Positions 36,053-46,948 are shown, counted from the first letter of the stretch. The stretch: DNA of 64,000 nucleotides from Actinomycetota bacterium (GCA_018268465.1 JAFDWN010000033.1:175563-239562), one strand, 5' to 3'. The notes: generated by a model from the sequence alone, not told the origin. Numbers and translations: made by a program.

Positions 36053-37593
36053 GCTGTTGCCTCCTGCTGGCTGGTGTCGGTCCGGGCGGCCAGGGCGGTC
36101 GCCAGCCGGAACACCGACTCCTGGACTTCGGGGTGGTCGAGTGCGTCGCGGTCGAGTTCGCCGACCAGCTGCCCCTCGCGCATGACGAAGGCGCGGTGCG
36201 AGAGCCCGACGACTTCGGGCATATCGGAGGAGGCCATCACGACGGCCATGCCCTGCGCGGCGAATTCGGTGATGATGCGGTAGATCTCGCTGCGGGCACC
36301 GACATCGACACCGCGGGTCGGTTCGTCGAGCAGCAGCACGTTGACGGTGCCGGTGAGCCAGCGGGCCAGCACCACCTTCTGCTGATTGCCCCCGGACAGG
36401 GTGCCGACCTCCTGGCTCAGGCCCCTGCTGCGCAGCCGTACCGACGCCATCACATCGGACACCGCCTTGGTGCGGGTTTTCCCGCGCAGCCAGCCCGCCA
36501 GGCTGAACGAGGTCAGCCGAGGCAGCGATCCGTTGTCCAGCACGCTCATCGAGAGCACGACCCCGGACAGTTTGCGGTCCTCGGGCACCATCGCCATCCC
36601 CGCGGTGATGGCCGAGGCGGGCTGGTTGCGTTTGACGAGCTTGCCGCGAACCACGATGTCGCCCGCCGAGGTGTGCCTGGCCCCGAAGATCGCTTCGAGC
36701 AGTTCGGTGCGCCCGGCGCCGACCAGTCCGGCCAGCCCGACGATCTCACCGGCCTTGACGGTGAACGACACCGGCCCGGCCGCCCCGTCCACGTGCAGAT
36801 CGCGCACCTCGAGCACGGTGTCGGTGCCGGGTTCGGGGCGGTCGGGGAACAGCGTGTCGAGTTCGCGGCCGATCATCGCCGTGACGATGTCGTCGTCGGA
36901 GACGTTCTCGATGCTCTTGTCGAGGATCAGGCCCCCGTCGCGCAGAACCACCACCCGGTCGGCGATGGCGCGGATCTCGGCCATCTTGTGGGTGGTGTAC
37001 ACCATCGCGACTCCGCGGTCGCGCAGCCGCCGCACGATCCGGTACAGGCCTTCGACCTCGCGCTCGGAAATGGCCGACGTGGGTTCGTCGAGCATCACCA
37101 CCTGCGCGCCGGTGCGGGCGGCTTTGACGATCTCGACGATCTGACGCAGCCCGACGGGCAGGCTGCCCATCCGCGCCGTGGGTGAGATGCCGACGTCGAA
37201 CACGGCCAGGGTCTGTCTGGCCTCGGCGATCATCGCGCGCCGGTTGAGGAACGGGCCGCGGGCGAGTTCGCGTCCCACGAACAGGTTTTCGTAGACGGTC
37301 ATATCTTCGATCGATGCCAGCTCCTGCGGAACGATGGCCACGCCGTGCCTGACCGCGTCCCGGGTGTTGCCCGGCGAGAGCTGATGCCCCTGCACCGACA
37401 CGCTGCCGTGGTCGGCGGTGTACTGACCGCTGACGATCTTCATCAGTGTCGACTTGCCCGCGCCGTTCTCGCCGGCCAGCGCGGTGACCGTGCCGGGCTG
37501 CAGGTCCAGCGTGATCCCCTTGAGCACAGGCACTCCGCCGAAACTCTTGCGGATGTCCGCACACGCGAGCAGGGGTGCGGTGTCGCTCACCAT
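36049..37593 (-). CDS. Sugar ABC transporter ATP-binding protein, two-domain (RbsA type)
   Basis: 514-residue tandem ATPase of the CUT2 family. The first cassette has Walker A GENGAGKST and Walker B VVMLDEPTS with a diverged signature (LPVGLRQIVEI). The second cassette has a degenerate P-loop (GLVGAGRTE) as usual for RbsA, with signature LSGGNQQKV and LLLDEPTRGVD. ATG 37593 or GTG 37590 both overlap the upstream SDR stop; the GTG gives the 4-bp overlap seen elsewhere in this operon. Confidence 0.94.
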   Translation of the reverse strand: MVSDTAPLLACADIRKSFGGVPVLKGITLDLQPGTVTALAGENGAGKSTLMKIVSGQYTADHGSVSVQGHQLSPGNTRDAVRHGVAIVPQELASIEDMTVYENLFVGRELARGPFLNRRAMIAEARQTLAVFDVGISPTARMGSLPVGLRQIVEIVKAARTGAQVVMLDEPTSAISEREVEGLYRIVRRLRDRGVAMVYTTHKMAEIRAIADRVVVLRDGGLILDKSIENVSDDDIVTAMIGRELDTLFPDRPEPGTDTVLEVRDLHVDGAAGPVSFTVKAGEIVGLAGLVGAGRTELLEAIFGARHTSAGDIVVRGKLVKRNQPASAITAGMAMVPEDRKLSGVVLSMSVLDNGSLPRLTSFSLAGWLRGKTRTKAVSDVMASVRLRSRGLSQEVGTLSGGNQQKVVLARWLTGTVNVLLLDEPTRGVDVGARSEIYRIITEFAAQGMAVVMASSDMPEVVGLSHRAFVMREGQLVGELDRDALDHPEVQESVFRLATALAARTDTSQQEATA

Positions 37594-38354
37594 GCGGTGT
37601 ACCCCCCGTCGGCCACCAGCACCGAACCGGTGATGAACGAGGCCGCGTCACTGGCCAGGAACACCACGCCGGGGGCGATCTCCTCGGGCACCGCGTAACG
37701 CAATTGCGGTGTGTCACCGATCCAGTGGCGCTGGAACTCGGGCCGGTCTACCGGCGACATATCGGTCTTGACGTAGCCGGGGGCCAGGGCGTTGACCCGG
37801 ATACCCAGCGGAGCCCATTCCGCGGCCAGCGATTTCGTCAGGTGATGCACCGCCGCCTTGGACGCGTTGTATGCCGGCTGCAGCTGCGGGCGGTTGACGA
37901 TGATGCCCGACATCGACCCGATGTTGACGATGGAGCCCGATCCGCGTTCGCGCATATGCGCGCCGACCGACCGCGAACATGCCCACAGCGCTTTGACGTT
38001 CAGGTCGAACACCTCGTCCCACTGGTCCTCGGTCACCGCCCAGGATTCGCCGTGGTGACAGGCGCCCGCGTTGTTGACCAGGATGTCGATATGCCCCAGG
38101 GCCGTGATCGCCGCGGCGGTCATCCGGTCGACGTCGCCGGCTCGGGTGATGTCGGCGGTGATCGGGTGCAGGATGTGTCCGGCCGCGGCGGCCTCGGCCG
38201 TGGCCTTCTCGTTGCGTTCGGCATTGCGGCCTGCGAATGCGACCCGCGCGCCGGCCTGCGCCAGCCCGAGCGCGAAGGCCTTGCCGAGTCCCTGATTGCC
38301 GCCGGTCACCAGGGCCGTGCGGCCGGTGAGATCGAACGGCGATCGTGCACTCAC
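37587..38354 (-). CDS. Short-chain dehydrogenase of the polyol operon
   Basis: 255-residue classical SDR with TGGNQGLGKAF, NNAG and the triad in IGSMSG / YNASK, all intact. DGGYTAW at the end is typical of gluconate-5-dehydrogenase and mannitol/polyol SDRs. NADP preference is suggested by GRNAER after strand 2. Translationally coupled on both sides (GTGA with the next upstream gene, overlap with the ATPase). It probably oxidises the imported polyol or its keto form; the exact substrate cannot be read. Confidence 0.9.
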   Translation of the reverse strand: MSARSPFDLTGRTALVTGGNQGLGKAFALGLAQAGARVAFAGRNAERNEKATAEAAAAGHILHPITADITRAGDVDRMTAAAITALGHIDILVNNAGACHHGESWAVTEDQWDEVFDLNVKALWACSRSVGAHMRERGSGSIVNIGSMSGIIVNRPQLQPAYNASKAAVHHLTKSLAAEWAPLGIRVNALAPGYVKTDMSPVDRPEFQRHWIGDTPQLRYAVPEEIAPGVVFLASDAASFITGSVLVADGGYTAW

Positions 38355-39406
38355 GAAGGAACCACGATCGACTTGAGGCTCGCAGGATCGGTGTCGCTGT
38401 CGAGGGCGTCGCCGACGTGGTCGAGATCGTAACGCCCGGTGACCATCGAATCGAGGTCCACCCCGCCGGAAGCGACGAGATGTATTGCGGCAGGCCAGGT
38501 ATTGGCGTAGCGGAACACGCCGGTCACCGTGATCTCCAGGTTCTGGATGTGGCCGATCGGCAGCGCGTAGTCATCGGCCCCCATCCCCACCAGGACCACG
38601 TGGCCGGCCGGCCCGACCGCTTTGATCCCGCTGACCACCGCCGCGGCGACGCCGCTCGCGTCGACGAATGCGTCGACCGGCGGATCGAGGGCCGCCACGT
38701 CGTCGGTCACGGGGTCGAGCACGTCGGTGGCCCCGAACTCCAGCACACGTGCCCGCCGCGACGCCACCGGATCGGACACGACGATGCGCGCTGCGCCGAA
38801 TGCGCGCGCGGTCTGCGCGCAGATCACCCCGATGGGGCCGGCCCCGGCGATGAGGATGGACGAACCCGGCTCGACACCGGCCTTGCGCATGGTCGCGACC
38901 GCCACCGACAGCGGCTCCAACAGCGCTGCGGCATCGTCGGATACGGCATCGGGCACCGGATGGGCCATATCCGCGTCGATGGTGACGTAGCGGCAGAACG
39001 CGCCGTCGATGGGCGGTGTTGCGTAGAACTCGATCTGCGGACACAGGTTGTAGCGCCCGGCGCGGCACTGTGCGCACCGGCGGCAGGGGCGCTGCGGTTC
39101 GACGGCAACCCGCTGGCCGACCCTGGCGGGGTCGACGGACTCCCCCACCGCGGCGATGCGGCCGGACAGTTCGTGGCCGAGGATCATCGGCTCCTCGACG
39201 ACGAAGTCGCCGATCCGGCCATGCCGGTAGTAGTGCACATCCGAACCGCACACCCCGACGGCGGCAACCTCGACGAGCACCTGCCCTTGCCCCGGCACCG
39301 GCACCGGCCGGTTCTCGACACGCAGTGCGCCCACGCCGGTCATCACGCTGGCGCGCATGGATTCCGGCGCGGCGCCGGCTACGGCCGCCCCGACTGTGCT
39401 GGTCAT
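38351..39406 (-). CDS. Zinc-dependent polyol dehydrogenase (sorbitol/xylitol-dehydrogenase family)
   Basis: 351-residue medium-chain dehydrogenase. Catalytic zinc ligands in VCGSDVHYY (Cys) and GHELSG (His-Glu), structural zinc cysteines in CRRCAQCRAGRYNLC, cofactor motif AGAGPIG. FYATPPIDGAFCRYV and EPLSVAV are typical of sorbitol/xylitol dehydrogenase. First gene of the operon (AAAGGAAA site), facing the SorC regulator across a 174-bp gap. It would convert a polyol to a ketose, feeding pentose-phosphate metabolism. Confidence 0.92.
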   Translation of the reverse strand: MTSTVGAAVAGAAPESMRASVMTGVGALRVENRPVPVPGQGQVLVEVAAVGVCGSDVHYYRHGRIGDFVVEEPMILGHELSGRIAAVGESVDPARVGQRVAVEPQRPCRRCAQCRAGRYNLCPQIEFYATPPIDGAFCRYVTIDADMAHPVPDAVSDDAAALLEPLSVAVATMRKAGVEPGSSILIAGAGPIGVICAQTARAFGAARIVVSDPVASRRARVLEFGATDVLDPVTDDVAALDPPVDAFVDASGVAAAVVSGIKAVGPAGHVVLVGMGADDYALPIGHIQNLEITVTGVFRYANTWPAAIHLVASGGVDLDSMVTGRYDLDHVGDALDSDTDPASLKSIVVPS

Positions 39407-39580
39407 GGCAGGTTTCCTTTCGCTGCGGGCGGTATGCGACCGCCCCGGGAGATTGCTCATCTGTGATGCCCGGTACTCATCTGATATCGCGTGTTGTGGA
39501 TCATGCAATGACCTATGCTCATGTGTCAACGACGCTGCACATATGAGCGCGCACTGCCAACGGTCGAAGGAGGACGCGAG
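39407..39580. promoter_or_regulatory. Divergent control region with CTCAT repeats (SorC operator candidate)
   Basis: Between the polyol operon and its regulator, GCTCATCTGTGAT (39455-39467) and CTCATCTGATAT (39476-39487) form direct repeats. GCTCAT (39517-39522) and ATGAGC (39543-39548) form an inverted pair. Such spaced repeats suit a tetrameric SorC-type activator/repressor. Both promoters must lie here, but I cannot fix their hexamers. Confidence 0.55.
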
Positions 39581-40501
39581 ATGGGACCGGACGAGTTGTT
39601 CCAGCGTGCGGTGATCGCACGGCGCTACTACCTCGAAGGTCACACCCGGGTGCAGATCGCCGAGGAGTTCGGCATCTCCCGATTCAAGGTGTCACGGATG
39701 CTCGACGAAGCGCTGGCGTCGGGGATGGTGGAGATCAAGATCCACAACCCGGGCGCCATCGACGTGGAGCTGTCGACGGCGTTGCAGCGCAGGTACTCAC
39801 TCGAGCACGCCTACGTGGTGGCCGCCGACACCCGCAGCCGCACCGACCGCGTCGAAGCGGTGGCCAGGGCGATGGCCGAACTGCTGCAGTCGATCCTGCG
39901 CGACGGCGACGTCGTCGGCGTCGACTGCGGCCGCACCCTGACCCACGTCGCCCACTACCTCACCTCGCTGCCGGTCTGCGACGTCGTCCAGCTCACCGGG
40001 ATGGCCGGCGCGATCACCTACAACGGCACCGACCTGGTGCGCCGGATCAGCGAAGTCAGCGGCGGCAAGTCACTGCCGATGTACGCACCACTGGTGGTGC
40101 CCGATGCGCGCACCGCCGCGAGCCTGTCCGGCAACCGGCAGATCCAGGAAGCCTTCCGGCACCACGCCAAGGTCACCTGCGCCATCGTGTCCGTCGGCGC
40201 CTGGCACCCCGGCGCCTCCCAGGTCCACGCCTCCCTCACCGACGACGAGGCGCGCCAACTCCAGGACGCCGGGGTGTGTGCCGAAACCTGTGCGCTGCTG
40301 CTCGACGCCGACGGCAACCGTGTCCCCGGAGTCGACAAGCGCCGCATGGGAATCGACGAGAACACCCTGCGGGCGATCCCCACCGTCATCGCACTGGCGA
40401 CCGGACCCGAGAAGATCGCCGCCACCCGCGCCGTCCTGCGCTCGAAACTGGTGTCCTCCCTGGTCACCGACAGCGAGGTCGCCGCAGCGGTGCTCGAATA
40501 G
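39581..40501 (+). CDS. SorC-family sugar-responsive regulator
   Basis: 306 residues: N-terminal helix-turn-helix (ARRYYLEGHTRVQIAEEFGISRFKVSRMLDEAL, about 13-45) and a C-terminal sugar-phosphate-binding domain with DVVGVDCGRTL and VVQLTGMAG, typical of SorC/DeoR-like regulators. It lies divergent to the polyol ABC operon, the standard place for its controller. ATG 39581 has AAGGAGG 9 bases upstream; an earlier in-frame ATG is unsupported. It probably senses a phosphorylated sugar from the imported polyol. Confidence 0.92.
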   Translation: MGPDELFQRAVIARRYYLEGHTRVQIAEEFGISRFKVSRMLDEALASGMVEIKIHNPGAIDVELSTALQRRYSLEHAYVVAADTRSRTDRVEAVARAMAELLQSILRDGDVVGVDCGRTLTHVAHYLTSLPVCDVVQLTGMAGAITYNGTDLVRRISEVSGGKSLPMYAPLVVPDARTAASLSGNRQIQEAFRHHAKVTCAIVSVGAWHPGASQVHASLTDDEARQLQDAGVCAETCALLLDADGNRVPGVDKRRMGIDENTLRAIPTVIALATGPEKIAATRAVLRSKLVSSLVTDSEVAAAVLE

Positions 40502-40519
40502 CTGCGGCGGCGGGCGAAT

Positions 40520-41944
40520 TCACGCCGACGGCCCGACCCGGTAGATCGATTTCAGCGTCTGGCATGCAGCCAGGCCCTCCGGTCCCAGCTCCCGGCCCAT
40601 ACCGCTGGCCTTGACGCCGCCGAACGGGGCGTCGATGTCCATCTGATAGTCGTTCACGCCGACCGTGCCGGTGTGGATCGAGCGGGCCACCTCGGTGGCG
40701 CGCTCGGTGTCCGACGACCATACCGACCCACCGAGCCCGAACGGGCTGTCGTTCGCCAGCTCGACCGCCTCCCGTTCGTCGCGGTACGGGATGACCGCGA
40801 GCACCGGGCCGAAAATCTCCTCCTGCGCGATCCGCGACGAATTGTCGACGTCGGCGAACACGGTCGGGGACACAAACCAGCCCCGGGGCTGATCCGCCGG
40901 AACCGTGCCGCCCGCAACGATTCTCGCGCCTTCCGCGACGCCGATCCCGATGTAGTCCAGCACCCGTTGCCGCTGGCGGGCGCTGACCAGCGGACCCACC
41001 TCGGTGGACTTGTCCAGCGGGTCGCCGACGGTCAGACCGTGGGCCAGCGCGGCCACGGCATCGACGACCTCCCCGTAGCGCGACCTCGGCGCGAGGATCC
41101 TGGAATTGAGGTGACACGTCTGGCCGTTGTTGGCGAACGACACGTACTTCAGCGCACGCATCGTCGCGTCCAGGTCGGCGTCGTCGAGGATGATCGCGGC
41201 CGATTTGCCGCCGAGTTCCAGGGTGACCGGGCGCAGCAGACGCCCGCAGGTTTCGCCCACGAGCCGGCCCGCCGCGGTGGACCCGGTGAACGTGACCTTG
41301 TCGACACCGGGGTGTGCGACCAGCCACGAGCCGGTGGCGGGCCCGCCGGCGACGACGTTCAGCACTCCGGCGGGCAGCCCGGCCTCGGCGGCGGCCTCAC
41401 CGAAAACCAGGGCGTCCAAGGCTGTTTCGGGTGCAGCCTTGAGAACCATCGTGCATCCCGCGGCCAGCGCGGGGGCGAACTTCATCGCCGCAAGCGCCTG
41501 CGGGTAGTTCCACGGTGTGATCGCGGCGACCACACCGACCGGCTCCCGGCGCACGATGGTGTGCCCGATCATGCTCGGGCGGACCTCCTCGTCGGCGGAG
41601 TCGGCGATCATCGCCGCGTAGTAGCGCAGCAACCGCGCCGGGAAGGCCCCGTTGGCGCCGCGGGACAACCGGATCGGCATCCCGTTCTCCCGGGTGCACA
41701 GCTCGTTGGTCTGCGCCGCCCGCGATTCCAGGGCGTCGGCGAACCGGTTGAGCGCCTCGGCGCGCTCCGCGGCCGGCGTCGCGCGCCAGCCGCCCAGCGC
41801 CGCCGCCGCAGCGCCGACCGCCTCGTCGATCTCCGATTCCCCGGCCGACGAGCCGTCGCCGAGGGGCGCTCCCGTCGCCGCTTCGATCACCGGTACCGCC
41901 GCCTGCGCGGTCCGGAACCGGCCGTCGATGAACAGGGTGGCCAT
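40520..41944 (-). CDS. NAD(P)-dependent aldehyde dehydrogenase
   Basis: 474-residue ALDH. The catalytic Glu is in VTLELGGKSA, the catalytic Cys in FANNGQTCHLNSR, the cofactor motif in FTGSTAAG. The family is broad (betaine/benzaldehyde type). It ends 18 bp from the convergent SorC regulator and starts 3 bp after the double CoA-transferase gene, so the two are co-transcribed. The pair suggests an aldehyde to acid to CoA-ester route, but the substrate is unknown. Confidence 0.93.
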   Translation of the reverse strand: MATLFIDGRFRTAQAAVPVIEAATGAPLGDGSSAGESEIDEAVGAAAAALGGWRATPAAERAEALNRFADALESRAAQTNELCTRENGMPIRLSRGANGAFPARLLRYYAAMIADSADEEVRPSMIGHTIVRREPVGVVAAITPWNYPQALAAMKFAPALAAGCTMVLKAAPETALDALVFGEAAAEAGLPAGVLNVVAGGPATGSWLVAHPGVDKVTFTGSTAAGRLVGETCGRLLRPVTLELGGKSAAIILDDADLDATMRALKYVSFANNGQTCHLNSRILAPRSRYGEVVDAVAALAHGLTVGDPLDKSTEVGPLVSARQRQRVLDYIGIGVAEGARIVAGGTVPADQPRGWFVSPTVFADVDNSSRIAQEEIFGPVLAVIPYRDEREAVELANDSPFGLGGSVWSSDTERATEVARSIHTGTVGVNDYQMDIDAPFGGVKASGMGRELGPEGLAACQTLKSIYRVGPSA

Positions 41945-41947
41945 CAG

Positions 41948-44293
41948 CTAACTTCCTTTCGCAGAGAACAGGACTCCGTCGCAGAACAGCGCAGCGATCT
42001 CGGCGGAGTCCATCCCGAGCACCTTCTGGCAGATGTCGCGGGTGTGCTCGCCGGGCAACGGCGCGGGGCGCAGGTCGGCGCGCGGGATGTGCGTATAGGG
42101 CGCGGGACCGGTTTCGCTGGGGATGGGCCCGTCGAACAGTGGATGGTGCAGCGCGCTGAACACCCGGCGGTGTGTCAACTGCGGATCGCTCAGGACGTCG
42201 GCGGCCCGGTTCATCGGCGCGGCGGGCACTCCCCCACGCTGCAGGGCGGCCGCCGCGGCCGCGGGATCCCGGTGCGCCGTCCAGGCCGACACCACCGCCT
42301 CGAGGTCACGTCCGTCGTCGGGCAGCTCGCCGACGACGGCGGCCAGCGCGTCGCGGTCGGCCGCCGAACGCACCGAGACCACGCACCATTCGTCCTCGCC
42401 GTCGCAGGGACAGACGGCGTGCACCACCGGATCGTCGGTCACCGGATGGCCTGCCGACCGCGCCTCCTCCGCGACATAGGTGGCGCCCAGCTGGGCGACC
42501 GCGACCTCGGCCTGCGAGACGTGCACGTGTGCCCCGGTTCCGGTGCGCCGGCGGCGGATGAACGCGGCCAGCGTCGCGATCGCGGTGACGCGCGCGACGA
42601 CATGATCGGGAAACACCGTCGTGGCGTCGAAGAACGCGTCGGTGCCCGCACCCGCCCAGAGCCGGGTGACCCCGGTGGCGGCGCGGACCAGCGGACCGTA
42701 TCCCATCCGGTCGCTCCACGGTCCCGTCGCACCGTAGGCGCTGCTCTCGGCCAGCACCAGCGCCGGGTTGAGCGCACGCAGCCGTTCGGGCGGAAACCCC
42801 AGAGCTGCAAGGGTTCCCGGCTTGAAATTGGCGAACAGCGCGTCGGCCCGCGAAATCAGCCTGGCGAAGACGTCCGCGCCTGCGGGCCGGCGCAGATCGA
42901 CACCGACGCTGTACTCGTTGCGGTGCGTCAGCGCCCACGACCGGCTCATCACCCGACCCGGTGGGGCCTGGCGCAGTCCGTCCGGGTAGGACGCGCTTTC
43001 GACCTTGACGACCTCGGCGCCCATGTCGGCGAACAGCCGGCCGAGTTCCCCGCCCGCCACGATGACACCCAGATCGACGATTCGCATCCCGTCGAAAGGC
43101 CTGCCGGACAAGCCGATCGGGTCGCGGGTCCGCCCAGGCACCCCAGCTGGCGCCGCCCAGGCCGCGCTGTCCGTGCCGGCCGCGCGCACCCTACGGGCAT
43201 ATCCGGCACGCCTGCCGTCGATGACGACGGGGCCGACGGGCACCGACACCGTGCGCCCGGGCGCCAGCTCGGTCCTCGTGACCGCTCCCACCGCACGGAA
43301 ATGCGCCGACATCAACGCGTCCGCGGGACGGTGCACCGCGGCGATGGGGATCCCCCGCGCCTGCCCCTCGGAGACCAGACGGTCCACCGGCTGCGCGGCG
43401 AAGAACTCCGCCACCGTGGCGTTGAGTTCCCGCGACGCGGCGTACCGGGCTGCAATGGTGTCGAACGACGGGTCGGCGAATGCCCGGGGCGCGCCCAGCC
43501 ACGTGTGCAGCGCACGCCATTGACGCGCCGACAGCACACAGATCCGCACGTGCCCGTCCCGGCAGGCGAAGATCGGATAGATCTGCTGATTGCGCGGCCG
43601 GCCGCGCCACAGCTCACCGGTGTCCTTCACGCCGCTCACCGCCTGCCCCGCCGAGCCGAACGGTGGGTCGAGGGCCTGCACCACCCCCTCGAACCGCGAG
43701 AAGTCGACGTACTCGCCTCTGCCGCTGCGTAACCGATGGAAATATGCGACCAGGACGGCCCAGGCCGCCTGCACCGCCGCGGTGTGCGAGGCCAATCCGT
43801 CCGGCGGCAGCACAGGCGTCCCGGTGGGCGGACCCGACCGCGACAGGGCGGTGGACAGTGCATAGAGCTCGGCGTCGGTGGCAGACCACCGGGCCCGCGG
43901 ACCCGAGGTGCCGAAGTCGGTGACCGACATCGCCACGACATGGCCGTAGCGTCGCGCCAGCTGGGCGCACGACGTTCCGAACGCCGCGGCGCGGCCCGGC
44001 CGCCCGCTGTCCACCACGATGTCGCACCCGCTCACCAGCTCGAAGAACCGGCGCCGGTCGGCCGCCGCGCCCGGGTCCAGCGTCGCGGCGCGCTTGTTGG
44101 TGTTGTCGAGGGCGAACCCGATGCTCGTCGCGTCCAGGGTGGGCGCCTGCCGCCGCGCCTGCGCGCCGCCTGGCGGCTCGATCTTCAGGACGTCGGCGCC
44201 GAGGTCGGCCAGCAGCCGCGTCACCGCCGCGGCGTCGCCGTCGGACAGGTCCAGGACGCGCAATGACGCGAGGCATGCGTCGCCGTCGGTCAT
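41948..44293 (-). CDS. Fused double CaiB/BaiF CoA-transferase (Rv1866-like)
   Basis: 781 residues made of two class III CoA-transferase copies (about 1-385 and 395-775). Each starts with LRVLDLSDG / [10 protein letters not shown] and has a [12 protein letters not shown] / [12 protein letters not shown] segment. The N-terminal copy keeps an Asp ([14 protein letters not shown]) where the acyl-CoA-forming aspartate belongs. In the C-terminal copy the same place reads [11 protein letters not shown], with no Asp. Single-copy relatives work as dimers, so this is a built-in pseudodimer with probably one active site. Length matches Rv1866 (about 778). Confidence 0.9.
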   Translation of the reverse strand: MTDGDACLASLRVLDLSDGDAAAVTRLLADLGADVLKIEPPGGAQARRQAPTLDATSIGFALDNTNKRAATLDPGAAADRRRFFELVSGCDIVVDSGRPGRAAAFGTSCAQLARRYGHVVAMSVTDFGTSGPRARWSATDAELYALSTALSRSGPPTGTPVLPPDGLASHTAAVQAAWAVLVAYFHRLRSGRGEYVDFSRFEGVVQALDPPFGSAGQAVSGVKDTGELWRGRPRNQQIYPIFACRDGHVRICVLSARQWRALHTWLGAPRAFADPSFDTIAARYAASRELNATVAEFFAAQPVDRLVSEGQARGIPIAAVHRPADALMSAHFRAVGAVTRTELAPGRTVSVPVGPVVIDGRRAGYARRVRAAGTDSAAWAAPAGVPGRTRDPIGLSGRPFDGMRIVDLGVIVAGGELGRLFADMGAEVVKVESASYPDGLRQAPPGRVMSRSWALTHRNEYSVGVDLRRPAGADVFARLISRADALFANFKPGTLAALGFPPERLRALNPALVLAESSAYGATGPWSDRMGYGPLVRAATGVTRLWAGAGTDAFFDATTVFPDHVVARVTAIATLAAFIRRRRTGTGAHVHVSQAEVAVAQLGATYVAEEARSAGHPVTDDPVVHAVCPCDGEDEWCVVSVRSAADRDALAAVVGELPDDGRDLEAVVSAWTAHRDPAAAAAALQRGGVPAAPMNRAADVLSDPQLTHRRVFSALHHPLFDGPIPSETGPAPYTHIPRADLRPAPLPGEHTRDICQKVLGMDSAEIAALFCDGVLFSAKGS

Positions 44294-44458
44294 CGGTCCA
44301 CGATATTCGGCGGTCACGGTGATGCCGCGATGGCGTCCGTCCGCCCGGCGTCGAAGCGTTTCGTGAACATCGCACCCGACAACGGGCGCCGGGCCGCCGG
44401 GCACGGTTGGATGGGACGTGGACACCGAACCCACCGACGCAGCGAGAGCGGGGAAACA

Positions 44459-46948
44459 ATGACCGCGACGACGACAACGTGGCAAACCGCCGACGACGAC
44501 CAACTCGACGACGCGATGTTGGCAGCCATCGACGGCTGGTGGCGCGCCGCCAATTACCTCTCGGTGGGCCAGATCTACCTGCTGGACAACCCCCTGCTGC
44601 GGACACCGCTGTCACGCGACGACGTCAAACCGCGGCTGCTCGGACACTGGGGCACCACACCGGGCCTGAACTTCCTCTATGCGCACCTGAACCGGGTGAT
44701 CGCGCACCGGAGCCAGTCGACGATCTTCATCACCGGCCCGGGCCACGGCGGCCCCGGACTGGTGGCCAACGCCTATCTGGACGGCACCTACACCGAGACC
44801 TACCCGGACATCACCGAGGACGTCGAAGGTCTGCGCCGGCTGTTCCGCCAGTTCTCGTTCCCCGGCGGCATCCCGTCACACGTCGCCCCCGAGACCCCCG
44901 GGTCGATCCACGAGGGCGGCGAACTGGGCTATGCGCTGTCCCACGCCTACGGCGCCGCATTCGACAACCCCGACCTGCTGGTCGCCGCCGTCGTCGGCGA
45001 CGGCGAGGCCGAGACCGGCGCGCTGGCGACGAGCTGGCACTCCAACAAGCTGCTGCACCCGGCCAAGGACGGCGTGGTGCTGCCCATCCTGCACCTCAAC
45101 GGCTACAAGATCGCCAATCCGACTGTGCTGGCCCGGATCCCCGAGGACGAGCTGCGCAGCCTCATGATCGGCTACGGCCACAACCCCTACTTCTTCGAAG
45201 TTCCCGACGACGACTCCGACGACCCCGGTGTGATCGCCGACGCCCACCGCCGCTTCGCCACGCTGCTCGACGCCGTGCTCAACGACATCGCGGCGATCAA
45301 GGCCGACGCGGCGGCCGGCGGCGAAACACGCCCGCGCTGGCCGATGATCGTGTTCCGCACCCCGAAGGGATGGACCGGCCCCGCCACCATCGACAGCAAG
45401 AAGACCACCGGCTCGTGGCGCGCCCACCAGGTACCGCTGGCCAGCGCCCGCGACACCCCCGAACACCTTCAGGTGCTCGCGGACTGGCTGGCCTCCTACC
45501 GGGCCGACGAACTCTTCGACACCGCAGGCACACTCGACCCGGCGATCGCGGCCCTGGCCCCTGCGGGTCACCTACGGATGAGCGACAACCCGCACACCAA
45601 CGGCGGACTGCTGCTCAAGGATCTGCGCCTGCCCGACTTCCGCGCCTTCGGCGTCGACGTACCCGCGCCCGGCGCCGCCATCGCCGAAGCCACCCGGGTA
45701 CTGGGTCAGTGGCTCACCGAGGTGGTACGCCTCAACCCCGACAACTTCCGCATCTTCGGCCCCGACGAAACCGCATCCAACCGGCTACAGCCCGTATTCG
45801 ACGTGACCGACAAACAGTGGAACGCCGAATTCCTGGGCCCCGAGGTCGACGAACACCTGGCACGCGTGGGCCGGGTGGTCGAAATGCTCTCCGAACACCA
45901 GTGCCAGGGCTGGCTGGAGGGCTACCTGCTGACCGGGCGCCACGGCCTGTTCAACTGCTACGAGGCGTTCATCCACATCATCGACTCGATGTTCAACCAG
46001 CACGCCAAATGGCTCAAAGTCACCAACCACATTCCGTGGCGGCGCCCCATCGCCAGCCTCAACTACCTGCTCTCCAGCCACGTCTGGCGCCAGGACCACA
46101 ACGGCTTCTCCCACCAGGATCCGGGATTCATCGACCACGTCGTCAACAAGAGCGCCGACGTGGTGCGCGTCTACCTGCCGCCGGACGCCAACACCCTGCT
46201 GTCCACCTACGACCACTGCCTACGGTCGCGTCAGTACGTCAACGTCGTCGTCGCGGGTAAACAACCCCACCCGAACTGGCTGACCATGTCCGAGGCGATT
46301 GCGCACTGCACCCGCGGGCTGGGCATCTGGGAGTGGGCGGGTACCGAAGAGCTCGGCACCGAACCCGACGTCGTCATCGCCGCCGCCGGTGACGTCCCAA
46401 CCCTCGAGGCGCTGGCCGCCGCCGACCTGCTGCGCACCCACCTGCCCGCGCTGAAGGTCCGATTCGTCAATGTCGTGGACCTGATGCGGCTGCAGGACGA
46501 CACCGAACATCCGCACGGACTGTCCGACCGCGACTTCGACATGATCTTCACGCGGGACAAGCCGATCATCTTCGCCTACCACGGCTACCCCTGGTTGATC
46601 CACCGGCTCACCTACCGCCGCGCCGGGCACAACAATCTGCACGTCCGCGGATACAAGGAGGAGGGCACCACCACCACCCCGTTCGACATGGTGATGCTCA
46701 ACGACCTCGATCGCTACCACCTGGTCATCGACGTCATCGACCGGGTCCCGTCGTTGCGCTCCACCTGTGCCACGCTGCGGCAGCGGATGGTGGACAAGCG
46801 CCTCACCGCCCGGGAGTACACCCGTTCCCACGGTGACGACATCCCCGAGGTGCGCGACTGGGTGTGGCCGGCCGCCCGCGGGGTCGAGGTCAGCCCCGCA
46901 GCGAGTCTGACCAATGCCACCGCGTCCACCGGCGGTGACAACGAGTAA
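44459..46948 (+). CDS. xfp: Phosphoketolase
   Basis: 829-residue thiamine-diphosphate enzyme that splits xylulose-5-phosphate (and often fructose-6-phosphate) with phosphate to acetyl-phosphate and a shorter sugar phosphate. Family hallmarks include the ThDP region [18 protein letters not shown], the phosphate-site [10 protein letters not shown] and [26 protein letters not shown]. Length is standard. The ATG follows a purine-rich stretch GGGGAAACA. It diverges from the CoA-transferase gene with a 165-bp gap. No acetate kinase or phosphotransacetylase gene is adjacent. Confidence 0.96.
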   Translation: MTATTTTWQTADDDQLDDAMLAAIDGWWRAANYLSVGQIYLLDNPLLRTPLSRDDVKPRLLGHWGTTPGLNFLYAHLNRVIAHRSQSTIFITGPGHGGPGLVANAYLDGTYTETYPDITEDVEGLRRLFRQFSFPGGIPSHVAPETPGSIHEGGELGYALSHAYGAAFDNPDLLVAAVVGDGEAETGALATSWHSNKLLHPAKDGVVLPILHLNGYKIANPTVLARIPEDELRSLMIGYGHNPYFFEVPDDDSDDPGVIADAHRRFATLLDAVLNDIAAIKADAAAGGETRPRWPMIVFRTPKGWTGPATIDSKKTTGSWRAHQVPLASARDTPEHLQVLADWLASYRADELFDTAGTLDPAIAALAPAGHLRMSDNPHTNGGLLLKDLRLPDFRAFGVDVPAPGAAIAEATRVLGQWLTEVVRLNPDNFRIFGPDETASNRLQPVFDVTDKQWNAEFLGPEVDEHLARVGRVVEMLSEHQCQGWLEGYLLTGRHGLFNCYEAFIHIIDSMFNQHAKWLKVTNHIPWRRPIASLNYLLSSHVWRQDHNGFSHQDPGFIDHVVNKSADVVRVYLPPDANTLLSTYDHCLRSRQYVNVVVAGKQPHPNWLTMSEAIAHCTRGLGIWEWAGTEELGTEPDVVIAAAGDVPTLEALAAADLLRTHLPALKVRFVNVVDLMRLQDDTEHPHGLSDRDFDMIFTRDKPIIFAYHGYPWLIHRLTYRRAGHNNLHVRGYKEEGTTTTPFDMVMLNDLDRYHLVIDVIDRVPSLRSTCATLRQRMVDKRLTAREYTRSHGDDIPEVRDWVWPAARGVEVSPAASLTNATASTGGDNE

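Noticed and set aside
40673-43732. A 1019-codon plus-strand open frame
   Set aside because: It lies opposite the aldehyde dehydrogenase and CoA-transferase genes, whose products have clear catalytic motifs. The antisense translation is Arg/Gly/His-rich without any domain; long antisense frames are usual in GC-rich DNA.
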